Origin: Deltaproteobacteria bacterium | Lineage (GTDB): Bacteria; Desulfobacterota; Binatia; Binatales; Binataceae | Direction: 5' to 3' | NCBI GenBank assembly: GCA_019237115.1 | Contig: JAFAHS010000380.1 | Coordinates: forward strand, 38,874 to 102,873 | Length of the DNA stretch: 64,000 bases | Shown: piece after piece, positions 25,528 to 34,156 of the stretch | Position numbering within the stretch: the first letter of the stretch is position 1 | How the letters are laid out: each line of letters begins with the position of its first letter | Notes under the pieces: model-generated | Told to the model about the DNA's origin: nothing | Seen by the model: only the letters and a program-made list of their open reading frames with translations | Database searches by the model: none | Translations under genes and position numbers: made by a program

Positions 25528-26844
25528 TCACTGGCGGCGAGGCACCTCTGGAGTTGATACCTGAGCCTGCTTGCTTGGAGAGCCAGCCGAAGCACTGAGA
25601 CCGCCGGGCGGGTGTTGCGATCGCCGATGGCGTCGTCGGCGCCTGCGCCGCCGATGTCCCGAGGGCGTGGCGCGAGCGACGCCGCCCGGCTTCCCGGTGA
25701 AGAACGACCCGGGATCATCGAGAAATCGCTGCAGCGGCCCGATGTCGATCCCATAGCTGGGGGCCACCATTTCGAAGAACCGCCGGGCGTGGGCAAAGTA
25801 AGGGCGCTGCGTCAGCCGCCGAGTCCGTCGTGAGGGGGTCGCGAGATGCTCGAATGCATCTGTGACCAGCCGCATCCGCTCGGTATCGCCCCGGGCAAAA
25901 CCGCGCAAGCGCAATTCGGCGAGCAGGTCGAATTCGTTTCTCTCGCCGCGTGATCGTCGCGCGCGCTCGAAATCGAAGAACATGGCTCCCAGCAGGAAGG
26001 CATGATCGGCGGCAAACCCCTCGTCGATGAGGTGTCCGAGCTCGTCCATGTGAGAGATCATCAACGGTTGCACGGCTGGGCTGGATGAAGCTTTCAGATG
26101 TTCCGAGAGAAACGGCAGCAGCGGCTCGAGCAGTCCCAGTTCTTCCATCAGACAGGCCGCGCGCCCCGCCGCTGCCTGTCCCAGCGTGCGATAAGTCTCC
26201 TCGACCAGACGTGGCATCGCCGCCTTGAGCAGGTCGTGGCGATGCTGTTCGATCGCCGCGCGGGTGGCGGGTTCGATCGCAAAATCCAGTTTGGCGGCAA
26301 ATCGCACCGCGCGCAGCATTCGGACCGGGTCCTCGCGCATGCGGGTTTCCGGATCTCCGATGGTGCGGATCAACCGGGCGCCGAGGTCGTCGACGCCGCC
26401 CGTGTAATCGATCACGTGGAAGGTCGCGGGATCGTAAAACAGCGCGTTGACGGTAAAGTCGCGGCGGAACGCGTCCTCTTGCGGCGTGCCAAAGGTGTTA
26501 TCGAGCCGAATCAACGGATCGTCGGGCCCGCCGAGCTCCTCGCTGCGGCGGCGAAAGGTCGCGACCTCGACATTGTGCGGACCGAAGAATACGTGGACCA
26601 GGCGAAACCGCCGGCCGATCAGGCGCGAGTTGCGGAACAGATCGCGGACCTGCTGGGGATGGGCCGAGGTAGCGACATCGAAATCTTTGGGTTGGCGGCC
26701 CAGCATCAGGTCGCGTACCCCGCCGCCCACGAGGTAAGCGAGGTGTCCCGCGTTAATCAGCCGATAAAGGACCTTCAGGACGTTGGGATCGATGTCGCGG
26801 CGCGAGATCGGATGCTCAGCGCGTTCGATTGTGCGAGGTTCCAA
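25528..26844 (-). CDS. pcnB: poly(A) polymerase I (PcnB)
   Basis: 438 residues from a TTG at 26842-26844. The class II nucleotidyltransferase centre is AYLVGGGVRDLMLGRQPKDFDVATSA, followed by SRLIGRRFRLVHVFFGP. This (L/I)-G-R-R-F-x-L-x-H-V segment is the mark of PcnB rather than CCA-adding enzymes. RNA-binding parts follow (FRRDFTVNALFYDPAT, RMREDPVRMLRAVRFAAKL). The C-terminus is an Arg-rich, Pro-rich tail like that of other PcnB proteins. It adds poly(A) to RNA 3' ends and promotes decay. The start region overlaps a 445-base divergent gap shared with the stressosome operon. Confidence 0.88.
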   Translation of the reverse strand: MEPRTIERAEHPISRRDIDPNVLKVLYRLINAGHLAYLVGGGVRDLMLGRQPKDFDVATSAHPQQVRDLFRNSRLIGRRFRLVHVFFGPHNVEVATFRRRSEELGGPDDPLIRLDNTFGTPQEDAFRRDFTVNALFYDPATFHVIDYTGGVDDLGARLIRTIGDPETRMREDPVRMLRAVRFAAKLDFAIEPATRAAIEQHRHDLLKAAMPRLVEETYRTLGQAAAGRAACLMEELGLLEPLLPFLSEHLKASSSPAVQPLMISHMDELGHLIDEGFAADHAFLLGAMFFDFERARRSRGERNEFDLLAELRLRGFARGDTERMRLVTDAFEHLATPSRRTRRLTQRPYFAHARRFFEMVAPSYGIDIGPLQRFLDDPGSFFTGKPGGVARATPSGHRRRRRRRRHRRSQHPPGGLSASAGSPSKQAQVSTPEVPRRQ

Positions 26845-27289
26845 TTGCCGCTACTGGGAATCGAACCGGAGCAACCCATCGTCGCCGGTCGACTGCCACC
26901 GTTCAAGAACCTAGCACGACCGCCCCCGCACTTCACGGTACCCGTCATAGAGCAGGTTTTAATGGAAAACCTTGGACTAATCGGGTTACGATCCATCTTG
27001 CACTGAGCAGCGATGCGGATTCGACGATGCGGATCCTAAAAAAGTTGTTCTCCTCAAGCGGATCCGGGAAGTAAGCAGAGCACGCGGATCACCGGCGAAC
27101 TGGCTGAAACAGAGAGCGCACACGAAGAAGGCAAGGCGCGTGACGACGCTCGCTGCGCGCAATCGAAGTTCGAGGTCCGGGTTCGCGGCAATGGCCTGCC
27201 AGGCCCGGGCCCGAGTTCGAGTCTCGATCTACTAACCGTCGACTGAAATTTGCTAATGGTCGCCGGTGCTTCCCGGAGGAGGACCCGAT
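26845..27289. other. 445-base divergent intergenic region with repeated GCGGAT and a hairpin
   Basis: The gap lies between pcnB (minus) and rsbR (plus). It contains a 10-base direct repeat CGATGCGGAT (27011-27020 and 27025-27034), two more GCGGAT hexamers at 27058 and 27084, and a perfect 7-base-pair hairpin (AGGTTTT/AAAACCT at 26954-26972). Two short T-loop-like stretches occur but no complete tRNA fold. GGAGGAGG just before 27290 is the rsbR ribosome site. Confidence 0.5.
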
Positions 27290-28144
27290 ATGGCAATCGC
27301 GAAATCTAAAACACCGGCAATCATCAAGAAATACAGCGCAGACCTCCAGGCTGAGTGGATGCGGGATTTGTCAAAGAGGCTCAACGGCGACCGCCGAATC
27401 AGCGAGTCGGAGCTGACAACCCAGACCCGGGAGTTTCTGGGCCTCCTGCAGAGGGCTTCCGCCGACGGCATTGAGAGCATTGAAAGCGAGAGCTGGGCCC
27501 CAATCCGGGAATTTCTGGAGGAGGTCTCTCGCTCGCGAGCAGTGCAGGGATTTACTTCGGACCAGACGGCCAGCTTTATCTTTTCCTTCAAGAAACCGCT
27601 CTTCGAGCGTCTGCGCAAAGAACTCGGCAAAGATGCGCAGCTCCTCGCCGACGAAGTGTGGAGCACAACCGAGCTGATCGACAAGCTCGGAATGCACACG
27701 GTCAAGACCTTCCAGAAAGCGCGCGAAGAGGTTATTGCGCGCCAACAGCAGGAAATGCTTGAGCTGTCGACGCCGGTGGTCAAGTTGTGGGAGGGAGTTC
27801 TCGCGCTGCCCCTCATCGGCACGCTCGACAGCGCGCGTACGCAGGTGGTTATGGAAACCCTGCTCGAGCGAATCGTTGAGACCGGGTCGAGTACCGCGAT
27901 TATCGACATCACCGGAGTGCCCACGGTGGACACTCAGACTGCCCAACATCTGCTCAAGACCGTAACCGCGATTCGGATGATGGGTGCGGAGTGCATCATC
28001 AGCGGAATTCGACCGCAAATTGCCCAGACCATCGTCCATCTCGGCGTCGACCTGCAGGGAGTAACCACCAAGGCGACGCTGGCCGATGCGCTCGGGCTCG
28101 CCCTCAAACAATACGGACTGACGATGGTAAACAACCAGCATTGA
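27290..28144 (+). CDS. rsbR: stressosome protein RsbR (N-terminal sensor domain plus STAS)
   Basis: 284 residues from an ATG at 27290 with a strong GGAGGAGG site. Residues 1-150 form an all-helical RsbR N-terminal domain (KYSADLQAEWMRDLSKRL onward), the non-haem globin-like sensor. Residues 165-275 form a STAS domain with IIDITGVPTVDTQTAQHLLK and GIRPQIAQTIVHLGVDL; the two threonines in this region match the phosphoacceptor sites of Bacillus RsbRA. RsbR proteins form the icosahedral stressosome shell with RsbS and hold RsbT. It is first of a six-gene operon with gaps or overlaps below ten bases. Confidence 0.93.
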   Translation: MAIAKSKTPAIIKKYSADLQAEWMRDLSKRLNGDRRISESELTTQTREFLGLLQRASADGIESIESESWAPIREFLEEVSRSRAVQGFTSDQTASFIFSFKKPLFERLRKELGKDAQLLADEVWSTTELIDKLGMHTVKTFQKAREEVIARQQQEMLELSTPVVKLWEGVLALPLIGTLDSARTQVVMETLLERIVETGSSTAIIDITGVPTVDTQTAQHLLKTVTAIRMMGAECIISGIRPQIAQTIVHLGVDLQGVTTKATLADALGLALKQYGLTMVNNQH

Positions 28145-28151
28145 GCCAGGC

Positions 28152-28532
28152 ATGAAAAGAATTCCAATTCTTCGCATGGGTCCGTTCCTGCTCGTAACCA
28201 TCCAGGTGGAGATGGACGATCGTGTCGCCATTCAGCTTCAGGAAGATCTGACCGCGATGATCGAGAAAACCCACGCGCACGGCGTGCTGATTGATATCTC
28301 GGCGCTCGAGATCGTGGACTCCTTCATCGGCAGGATGATCAGCAATATCTCGGCCATGTCACGGATTCTCGATGCCGGCACCGTCCTGGTCGGAATGCAA
28401 CCGGCAGTCGCGATAACCCTGGTCGAGCTCGGACTCACGCTCGAGGGGGTGATGACCGCGCTCAATGTCGAGCGTGGAATGGCGATGCTGAGCGCGTCAC
28501 AGGATTCCAAAAATGGTCGGGCCAAAAAGTGA
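28152..28532 (+). CDS. rsbS: stressosome scaffold RsbS (single STAS domain)
   Basis: 126 residues beginning RIPILRMGPFLLVTIQVEMD, a complete single STAS domain. The phosphoacceptor Ser is in LEIVDSFIGRMISNISAM, equivalent to Ser59 of Bacillus RsbS. It starts seven bases after rsbR and its end overlaps the rsbT start by 20 bases. RsbS phosphorylation by RsbT is the switch that releases RsbT from the complex. Confidence 0.93.
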   Translation: MKRIPILRMGPFLLVTIQVEMDDRVAIQLQEDLTAMIEKTHAHGVLIDISALEIVDSFIGRMISNISAMSRILDAGTVLVGMQPAVAITLVELGLTLEGVMTALNVERGMAMLSASQDSKNGRAKK

Positions 28533-28917
28533 AGTGTTGCCGTTGGTCCGTGAGCAGGATGTCGTCCTCGCGCGGCAGGCGATCCGCTCCGCAGCTCGCC
28601 AACTGGGCTTCACCATCGTCGATCAGACCAAGCTGGTGACCGCGGCGAGCGAGTTGGCCCGCAACGCGGTCGTCCATGGCGGCGGAGGAACCGTGGTGTG
28701 GGAAACGGTGGCCGAAAACGGACGTCAAGGCTTGCGGCTCACCTTTAACGACAACGGTCCTGGAATCGAAGATACCAGGCTCGCCATGAAGGATGGTTGG
28801 ACGACCGGCACCGGGCTGGGCATGGGCTTGCCGGGCGCGAAACGACTGGTCAATGAATTCGAACTCATCTCCGAACCCGGGGTCGGGACCACCGTGACTA
28901 TAACCCGCTGGAAATGA
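28513..28917 (+). CDS. rsbT: RsbT-type serine kinase (HATPase)
   Basis: 134 residues. The Bergerat-fold ATP site shows SELARNAVVHGGG (N box), DNGPGIED (G1) and GTGLGMGLPGAKRLVNEF (G2), typical of RsbT. It phosphorylates RsbR and RsbS and, once released, activates a downstream phosphatase. The start lies 20 bases inside rsbS, a frequent arrangement in stressosome operons. Confidence 0.93.
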   Translation: MVGPKSEVLPLVREQDVVLARQAIRSAARQLGFTIVDQTKLVTAASELARNAVVHGGGGTVVWETVAENGRQGLRLTFNDNGPGIEDTRLAMKDGWTTGTGLGMGLPGAKRLVNEFELISEPGVGTTVTITRWK

Positions 28918-28924
28918 TCAATTG

Positions 28925-29953
28925 ATGCCGGCTCACGAGCATAGATCGATCGAGATTCACGACCGCAGCTCGGTCGGTGAAGCACGGCGCATTTCCTCGC
29001 AAATGGCCGAGCGCGCAAAGCTCCCGCCCGCCGCATTGGGCAGGGTCCCGCTAATCGTCACCGAACTTGCGACCAATCTGCTGGCACATGCCCAGCGTGG
29101 CGAAATTGTGTTGCGCTTGCTTCCCAACCAATCCGGACCGGGACTTGAGATAATCGCTCTCGATCGAGGCCCGGGAATAAGCGACGTGAGCCTGTGCCTT
29201 GCGGACGGCTACTCGCGGGGCGGCACGCGGGGATGTGGACTGGGCGCGGTACGCCGTCTGTCCACCGACTTCGACATCCTCTCAAGACAGCCTGCGGGAA
29301 CCGTGGTGATGTCGCGCGTTCGGGGCAGCGGACCCGACTCGGGTCCTCGTGAATTTTCCGCGATCTGCGTTCCGGCGCCGGGCGAGACCGAGTGTGGAGA
29401 TGCGTGGAGCCTGCGCCTGGCGGGGGACAGGGTGGCCGCAATTGTCGTCGATGGACTGGGGCACGGTCCGCTCGCGGCCGCTGCCGCCGAGCAAGCGGTA
29501 GCGGTGTTCGGCGAACACTGGTTTCCGACCCCCGCCGAGTATCTGGCCGCAGCAGACGCGGCAATGCGCTCGACCCGGGGAGCGGCGCTGGCGATGGCGC
29601 AGATTGATCTGCGCGCGCGAGAACTTCACTACGCAGGAGTGGGCAACATTGCGGCGCGGATCGTAAGTCTCGCCACCAACCGGCAGCAGTCGCTGGTTTC
29701 ACATGGCGGAATTGTCGGTGCGGGGCTGCGCAAAGTGCAACAATTCGACTATCGATGGCAGGATGGCGATCTGCTGGTGATGCATTCGGACGGCCTCAAC
29801 GAACGTTGGAACCTTGGCACCTATGCAGGCCTGGCGCATACCGATGTCGCGGTCATCGCCGGCATCGTGTACCGCGACGCGAAGCGCACCCGTGACGACG
29901 CGACCGTCCTGGCAGCGCGCCTGACCGCGAGCCTGTTTGATACCCATGCGTGA
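28925..29953 (+). CDS. HATPase-SpoIIE/PP2C phosphatase fusion (RsbX-like)
   Basis: 342 residues from an ATG at 28925; a TTG three bases earlier is unlikely to be used. Residues 1-135 are a second RsbT-like ATPase (TELATNLLAHAQRG, LDRGPGISD, GYSRGGTRGCGLGAVRRL). Residues 140-340 are a SpoIIE-type Ser/Thr phosphatase with DAWSLRLAGDRVAAIVVDGLGHGPLA and LVMHSDGLNERW, where the metal-binding Asp residues lie. In Bacillus RsbX is a phosphatase of RsbR/RsbS; here kinase-like and phosphatase parts are on one chain. It probably resets the stressosome. Its 3' end overlaps the next gene by eight bases. Confidence 0.9.
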   Translation: MPAHEHRSIEIHDRSSVGEARRISSQMAERAKLPPAALGRVPLIVTELATNLLAHAQRGEIVLRLLPNQSGPGLEIIALDRGPGISDVSLCLADGYSRGGTRGCGLGAVRRLSTDFDILSRQPAGTVVMSRVRGSGPDSGPREFSAICVPAPGETECGDAWSLRLAGDRVAAIVVDGLGHGPLAAAAAEQAVAVFGEHWFPTPAEYLAAADAAMRSTRGAALAMAQIDLRARELHYAGVGNIAARIVSLATNRQQSLVSHGGIVGAGLRKVQQFDYRWQDGDLLVMHSDGLNERWNLGTYAGLAHTDVAVIAGIVYRDAKRTRDDATVLAARLTASLFDTHA

Positions 29954-30875
29954 CGACGAACTGAGCGCAAAAGACCGCGAGCGCATGCGCGCCGAGCGTG
30001 ATGCGTTGAAGGCCGAGCTGTCCCAGCGGGTTGAGCAAGTCGAGAACCTGAGCCGCGAACTCGCGGAGACCAACAGCGGGGTGGTCGCGCTCTATGCCGA
30101 ACTGGACGATAAGGCGGAGCAGCTGCGGGAAGCCTCAGAATTAAAAAGCCGCTTCCTTTCGTACATGAGCCACGAGTTTCGTACCCCGCTTGGCTCGATT
30201 CGCAGCCTGACCCGAATCCTTCTCGATCGGCTCGATGGACCGCTGACCCCCGAGCAGGAGAAGCAGATCGGTTTCATCCAGAGTTCGGCCCAGGAACTGA
30301 GCGAGATGGTGAACGATTTGCTCGACCTGGCCAAGATAGAGGCCGGGCGCATTTCGATTTCGCCAGCATGGTTTGAGCTGGTCGACCTGTTCGCCGCGCT
30401 CCGTGGAATGTTCAAGCCGATACTCCACAATCCCCAGGTCGTGCTGGTGTTCGAGGAGCCGGTTGGTATCCCGCGGGCCTTCTCGGACGACAGGAAAATC
30501 GGTCAAATTCTCCGCAACTTCATTTCCAACGCACTCAAGTTCACCCGCCGGGGTGAGGTGCGAGTATCGGCGGAGAGCCACGATCCCGGCTGGGTGAAAT
30601 TTGCGGTCGCGGACACCGGCATAGGCATCGCGCCGGAACATCTGGACGCATTGTTTCGCGATTTCGTGCAGGTCGAGTCGAAAATCCATCGTCGCGTGCA
30701 GGGCGTCGGCCTTGGTTTGGCGCTCAGCAAACGGCTGGCAGAACTCCTCGGTGGAAGTGTAGGGGTCGTGAGCGAACTCGGCCGGGGGTCGATTTTCCAC
30801 GCCACCCTTCCGATTCACTTTACCCCAGACGAAGCTCCGCAGACGGCCCCTAGGGCGAGACTCAAAGATGCCTGA
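29946..30875 (+). CDS. soluble sensor histidine kinase
   Basis: 309 residues from the ATG at 29946. An N-terminal coiled coil (about residues 5-62, heptads of Leu/Glu) leads to HisKA with SYMSHEFRTPLGSIRS (His76). The HATPase domain has RNFISNALKFTRRG (N box), DTGIGIAP (G1) and GVGLGLALSKRL (G2). There are no membrane helices and no sensor domain other than the coiled coil, so it is cytosolic and likely driven by contact with upstream proteins. It overlaps both neighbours, placing it inside the stressosome operon. Confidence 0.92.
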   Translation: MRDDELSAKDRERMRAERDALKAELSQRVEQVENLSRELAETNSGVVALYAELDDKAEQLREASELKSRFLSYMSHEFRTPLGSIRSLTRILLDRLDGPLTPEQEKQIGFIQSSAQELSEMVNDLLDLAKIEAGRISISPAWFELVDLFAALRGMFKPILHNPQVVLVFEEPVGIPRAFSDDRKIGQILRNFISNALKFTRRGEVRVSAESHDPGWVKFAVADTGIGIAPEHLDALFRDFVQVESKIHRRVQGVGLGLALSKRLAELLGGSVGVVSELGRGSIFHATLPIHFTPDEAPQTAPRARLKDA

Positions 30876-32805
30876 TGCAACCCCACGCGTGGCGGTGGTG
30901 GACGACAACGACGCCACCCTCTATTCGACTTCGCGGGTGCTGCGTGCGGCGGGGTTTGAGGTCGTTGAGGGAACCAGCGGCGGGGAAGCGCTCGACCTGG
31001 CGCGCGGAGATGTCGATATAATGCTACTGGATGTGAACCTGCCCGACCTCCACGGGTTTGAGGTCTGCCGCCGGCTGCGCGGGCAGCCGCAAAGCGCGCG
31101 ATTGCCCATCATCCACGTGTCCGCCACCTTCGTCACCGACCTGGACAAAGCGCACGGACTCGACTCCGGCGCCGATGGTTACCTCACCCATCCAATTGAG
31201 CCCTCGGTGTTGATCGCGACGGTGAACGCATTTCTCCGCGCGCGTCGCGCCGAGGAGGAAATGCACAGGAGCGAGGCCAAGTTCAGGACCGTTTTCGAGA
31301 ACGCCTTCATCGGGATCGTGTTGCTCGATGAGCGCCTCAACTACCTGGAGGTGAACCCCGCCATGTGCCGGGTGTTGGGCCGCCGGCGCGAGGAGATCGT
31401 CGGCTTTCCCTTGCTCTCGTTCATTCCGCCGGGCGGGCCCTCCGATTCGCTCGAAATCCAACGTTCGCTGGAAGAGACCGGAATCTGGCGCGGAACCTTT
31501 GCAATGGCAGGGCCCGATGGCCACCTGATCCATCTGGAATGGCACATTTCGGCGCATTCGTTCTCCGGGGACAGGCTGGCCGTCGTTACCGACATCTCCG
31601 ACCGCATGCGGTTTGAAAGCGAACGCAATGAGCTGTTCGCAAGCGAACGCAGCGCCCGCGCCGAAGCCGAGCGCGCCAACTACCTGAAGGATGAATTCCT
31701 GAGCACCCTGTCGCACGAATTGCGCACCCCGCTAAACTCGATCCTGCTTTGGACCCAACGGCTGCAGCACGACATCGACGAGCGGGCGCAGGTCGAGCGT
31801 GGCTTGTCCGCGATCGAACGCAACACCAAAATCCAGGCGCAGTTGATTTCGGATTTGCTTGATGTGTCCGCGATCGTCTCCGGTAAACTGCGCCTGGAGA
31901 TTAGACCGCTCGACCTGGCCGCAATGATAAAGGCCGCGCTGGAGGGGCTGTCACCGGCCATCGATGCGAAACAACTCAAGCTGCAAAGTTGGTTCGACGT
32001 CAATGCCGGCCTGATCTCTGGCGATGCGCAGCGGCTCCAGCAAGTGGTCTGGAACCTGGTGAACAACGCGATCAAATTTACCCCCAGCGGTGGACATATC
32101 GAGCTGAGACTGGAACGCGTGGAATCGCACGTCGAGATCAGCGTCGCCGACGACGGGCAGGGAATCAGGCCCGAGTTGCTCCCGTACCTGTTCGATCGCT
32201 TCCGTCAGGGTGACGTCAAAAGCAACCGCAGTCACGGCGGGCTGGGACTCGGACTCGCCATCGTCAAGCATCTGGTGGAAATGCACGGTGGAACCGTGAG
32301 TGCCTCGAGCGCGGGCTTGGGGCACGGCGCGAAATTCATCGTGACACTCCCGGTAGCCGCAACCTTTCGCGATTCTATCAACGCGGACTCTCCGAGGGCG
32401 CCCGAGTTTGCACACCTGGAAGGGGTTCGGGTCCTGGTGGTTGATGACGACACTGACACCTGCGCCGTGCTGTCGCGCATTCTGGAGGAAACCGGTGCGT
32501 TAGTGACGACGGCCTTCAATGTCAAATCGGCGCTTGAGCAGTTCGAACGGAGCGCCCCGCAGGTGCTGGTCAGTGACATCGGAATGCCGGAGTTGGACGG
32601 ATACGCGTTGATTCGTGAAGTGCGGGGGCGCGGCTACAGCTACCAGGTGTTGCCCGCGATCGCGCTGACCGCTCTGGCACGTCCCGAAGATCGGCGCCGC
32701 GCGCTACTGGCAGGCTACCAGATGCATATGGCGAAGCCGATCGATGCGAGCGAATTGACTGCCGCCATCGCCGCTCTGCTGGGCCGGACCGAACAGGGCG
32801 ACTAA
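30868..32805 (+). CDS. hybrid histidine kinase: REC-PAS-HisKA-HATPase-REC
   Basis: 645 residues. Order: receiver 1 (residues 5-125, phosphoacceptor Asp55 in LLDVNLPDLHG), a PAS domain (about 135-255, FRTVFENAFIGIVLLDERLNY), HisKA with STLSHELRTPLNSI (His near 283), an HATPase domain (NLVNNAIKFTPSGGH, ADDGQGIRPE, GGLGLGLAIVKHLVEMHGG) and receiver 2 (about 520-640, phosphoacceptor in SDIGMPELDGYAL near 570). No membrane segments. The start overlaps the previous kinase gene. Receiver 1 could accept phosphate from that kinase, making a relay that ends in receiver 2. No DNA-binding response regulator is encoded next to it. Confidence 0.92.
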   Translation: MPDATPRVAVVDDNDATLYSTSRVLRAAGFEVVEGTSGGEALDLARGDVDIMLLDVNLPDLHGFEVCRRLRGQPQSARLPIIHVSATFVTDLDKAHGLDSGADGYLTHPIEPSVLIATVNAFLRARRAEEEMHRSEAKFRTVFENAFIGIVLLDERLNYLEVNPAMCRVLGRRREEIVGFPLLSFIPPGGPSDSLEIQRSLEETGIWRGTFAMAGPDGHLIHLEWHISAHSFSGDRLAVVTDISDRMRFESERNELFASERSARAEAERANYLKDEFLSTLSHELRTPLNSILLWTQRLQHDIDERAQVERGLSAIERNTKIQAQLISDLLDVSAIVSGKLRLEIRPLDLAAMIKAALEGLSPAIDAKQLKLQSWFDVNAGLISGDAQRLQQVVWNLVNNAIKFTPSGGHIELRLERVESHVEISVADDGQGIRPELLPYLFDRFRQGDVKSNRSHGGLGLGLAIVKHLVEMHGGTVSASSAGLGHGAKFIVTLPVAATFRDSINADSPRAPEFAHLEGVRVLVVDDDTDTCAVLSRILEETGALVTTAFNVKSALEQFERSAPQVLVSDIGMPELDGYALIREVRGRGYSYQVLPAIALTALARPEDRRRALLAGYQMHMAKPIDASELTAAIAALLGRTEQGD

Positions 32806-32810
32806 CCGGG

Positions 32811-32834
32811 GGCCTTCTCCGGTCGGAGGGGGCC
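32811..32834. terminator. hairpin between convergent genes
   Basis: GGCCTTCTCC (32811-32820) pairs with GGAGGGGGCC (32825-32834) over ten positions with two G-U wobbles on the plus strand, around a GGTC loop. It fills most of the 32-base gap between the hybrid kinase and the LLM gene. There is no T-run, so the ending may be Rho-assisted. Confidence 0.45.
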
Positions 32835-32837
32835 CTC

Positions 32838-33797
32838 CTAGAAATTGCCCCGAGTTCGCACCAGCGGCATCACTTCCTTGGCGAATTGCTCGAGCATCGC
32901 GTCGCGATCGCGCGGATGACAGATCGCATCAACGCCGATGTCGCGGATGCCGGCCTTGATTAATTCGGCGATTTTTTCAGCCGCGTCCGCCGGAGTACCG
33001 AGCACGCCGTACCTTTTGGCCGGTTCGCGAAAATCCATCGCGTAGCGTTTGCTTAACTGGTCCCCGGCAACCTCGAGGGCCGCCTCGTAGGATTTGCCGA
33101 GCGTGACGAAGGCGTGGAACGAGGTTCCAAAGCTCTCAATTTTGCGCCCCGCCCTGGTCGCCTCGCGCGCGATGAACTCGAGCCCCTCTGCGATTCGCTT
33201 GGGCGTCAGCACGTACGGCATCCAGCCGTCGCCGTGGTGAGCCGCGCGTTTGAGCGCCGCCTCCGCGCGCCCTCCGATCCAGATCGGCGGTCCGCCGGGA
33301 GTCGCCGGCTTGGGTTCCATTTTGACAGCCCCGAAACTGAAGTAGCGCCCATGATGCTCCACCGTGGGCTCGGTCCACAGCCGTCTGATCACCTGGATCG
33401 CTTCGGTCGCCCGCCCGCCGCGCTGTTTAACGGGCACCCCGCAGGCTTCAAACTCGGGTGGAAATTCGCCGCCCACGCCGATCCCAAAAATAAAGTGACC
33501 CGCGCCCATGAGGCGATCCAGCGTTGCTACCATCTTGGCGACCGGGGTCGGGTGGCGTAGCGGCAGCAGGTAGATGCTGGTTCCGTAGGTAAGTTCGGGC
33601 CGAAGTGCGGCCATATAGGTGAGTTGCAGCAGCGGATCGCTGATGGGCCCGGTAAACGCGACGTGGTCTCCGGTCCAGATCACTTCGTAGCCCCATGCGG
33701 CAATCGCATCCACCGCACTTTTGGCATGCTCGCGGTCCGGCGCAGCTGCCATCACCCCGAATCTGATTCGCTTTGCCAGTGGCAACGCTTCGCTCAT
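32838..33797 (-). CDS. LLM-class flavin- or F420-dependent oxidoreductase
   Basis: 319 residues of the bacterial-luciferase-like TIM barrel. The N-terminus RIRFGVMAAAPDREHAKSAVDAI leads to YEVIWTGDHVAF, then LTYGTSIYLLPLRHPTPVAKMVATLDRL and GRFIFGIGVGGEFP (here as GHFIFGIGVGGEFPPEFEACGV) and PPIWIGGRAEAALKRAAHHGDGWMPY. These parts bind FMN or F420. The F420 and FMN branches cannot be separated safely from sequence alone, so the cofactor is left open. These enzymes catalyse hydride transfers in lipid, aromatic or xenobiotic metabolism. Its promoter region contains a tandem inverted repeat (33878-33911). Confidence 0.9.
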   Translation of the reverse strand: MSEALPLAKRIRFGVMAAAPDREHAKSAVDAIAAWGYEVIWTGDHVAFTGPISDPLLQLTYMAALRPELTYGTSIYLLPLRHPTPVAKMVATLDRLMGAGHFIFGIGVGGEFPPEFEACGVPVKQRGGRATEAIQVIRRLWTEPTVEHHGRYFSFGAVKMEPKPATPGGPPIWIGGRAEAALKRAAHHGDGWMPYVLTPKRIAEGLEFIAREATRAGRKIESFGTSFHAFVTLGKSYEAALEVAGDQLSKRYAMDFREPAKRYGVLGTPADAAEKIAELIKAGIRDIGVDAICHPRDRDAMLEQFAKEVMPLVRTRGNF

Positions 33798-34156
33798 ATT
33801 TTGCGAGTCCCTTGTGTTGGAATAATCCGGCTAGGGACATGGAATAGCGTCCCCGCAAGGAATGTCAAACGCGAACACGAGTCCAGCTCGACTCGAGTTC
33901 TTCAAAACTCGTCCCCACAGTGGCGCACACGATTGGCGCCCCGGAGTTTTTCGCAGGAGTTGGCGCGCAATGGACAGACTTCTCAGGCCCGACCAGTTGG
34001 CCTGATGGCGACCGGCGGGCGCGGTGTCGGAGCGCGGCAGGGCTTTCACCCTGACCGTCGCCGGCGACGCTCACTGCCGGGCGCAGTCTTCCGCAGCTCC
34101 GGATCGGAAGAACCGGCGTAAGCCAACCCCCTTTTTGTGCGGCAGTCTGAGGCGCG
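33798..34156. other. 359-base intergenic region upstream of the LLM gene
   Basis: Between the LLM gene start and the end of the minus-strand cold-shock gene. Reading frames here are short and have no family resemblance. The only structure I see is the tandem CGAGT-N8-ACTCG repeat at 33878-33911. The stretch nearest the cold-shock stop (34081-34156) has no clear terminator. Confidence 0.45.
33878..33911. promoter_or_regulatory. two overlapping copies of CGAGT-N8-ACTCG, candidate operator
   Basis: Copy 1 is CGAGT at 33878-33882 and ACTCG at 33891-33895; copy 2 is CGAGT at 33894-33898 and ACTCG at 33907-33911. Period 16, with a two-base overlap, located 80-115 bases before the LLM start codon. 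Symmetric half-sites with this spacing suit a TetR/MarR-size dimer. Confidence 0.45.

Noticed and set aside
26858..27235. Two T-loop-like stretches (GGTTCGA-type) suggesting a tRNA
   Set aside because: No matching acceptor, D or anticodon stem at proper distance; the first overlaps pcnB leader bases.
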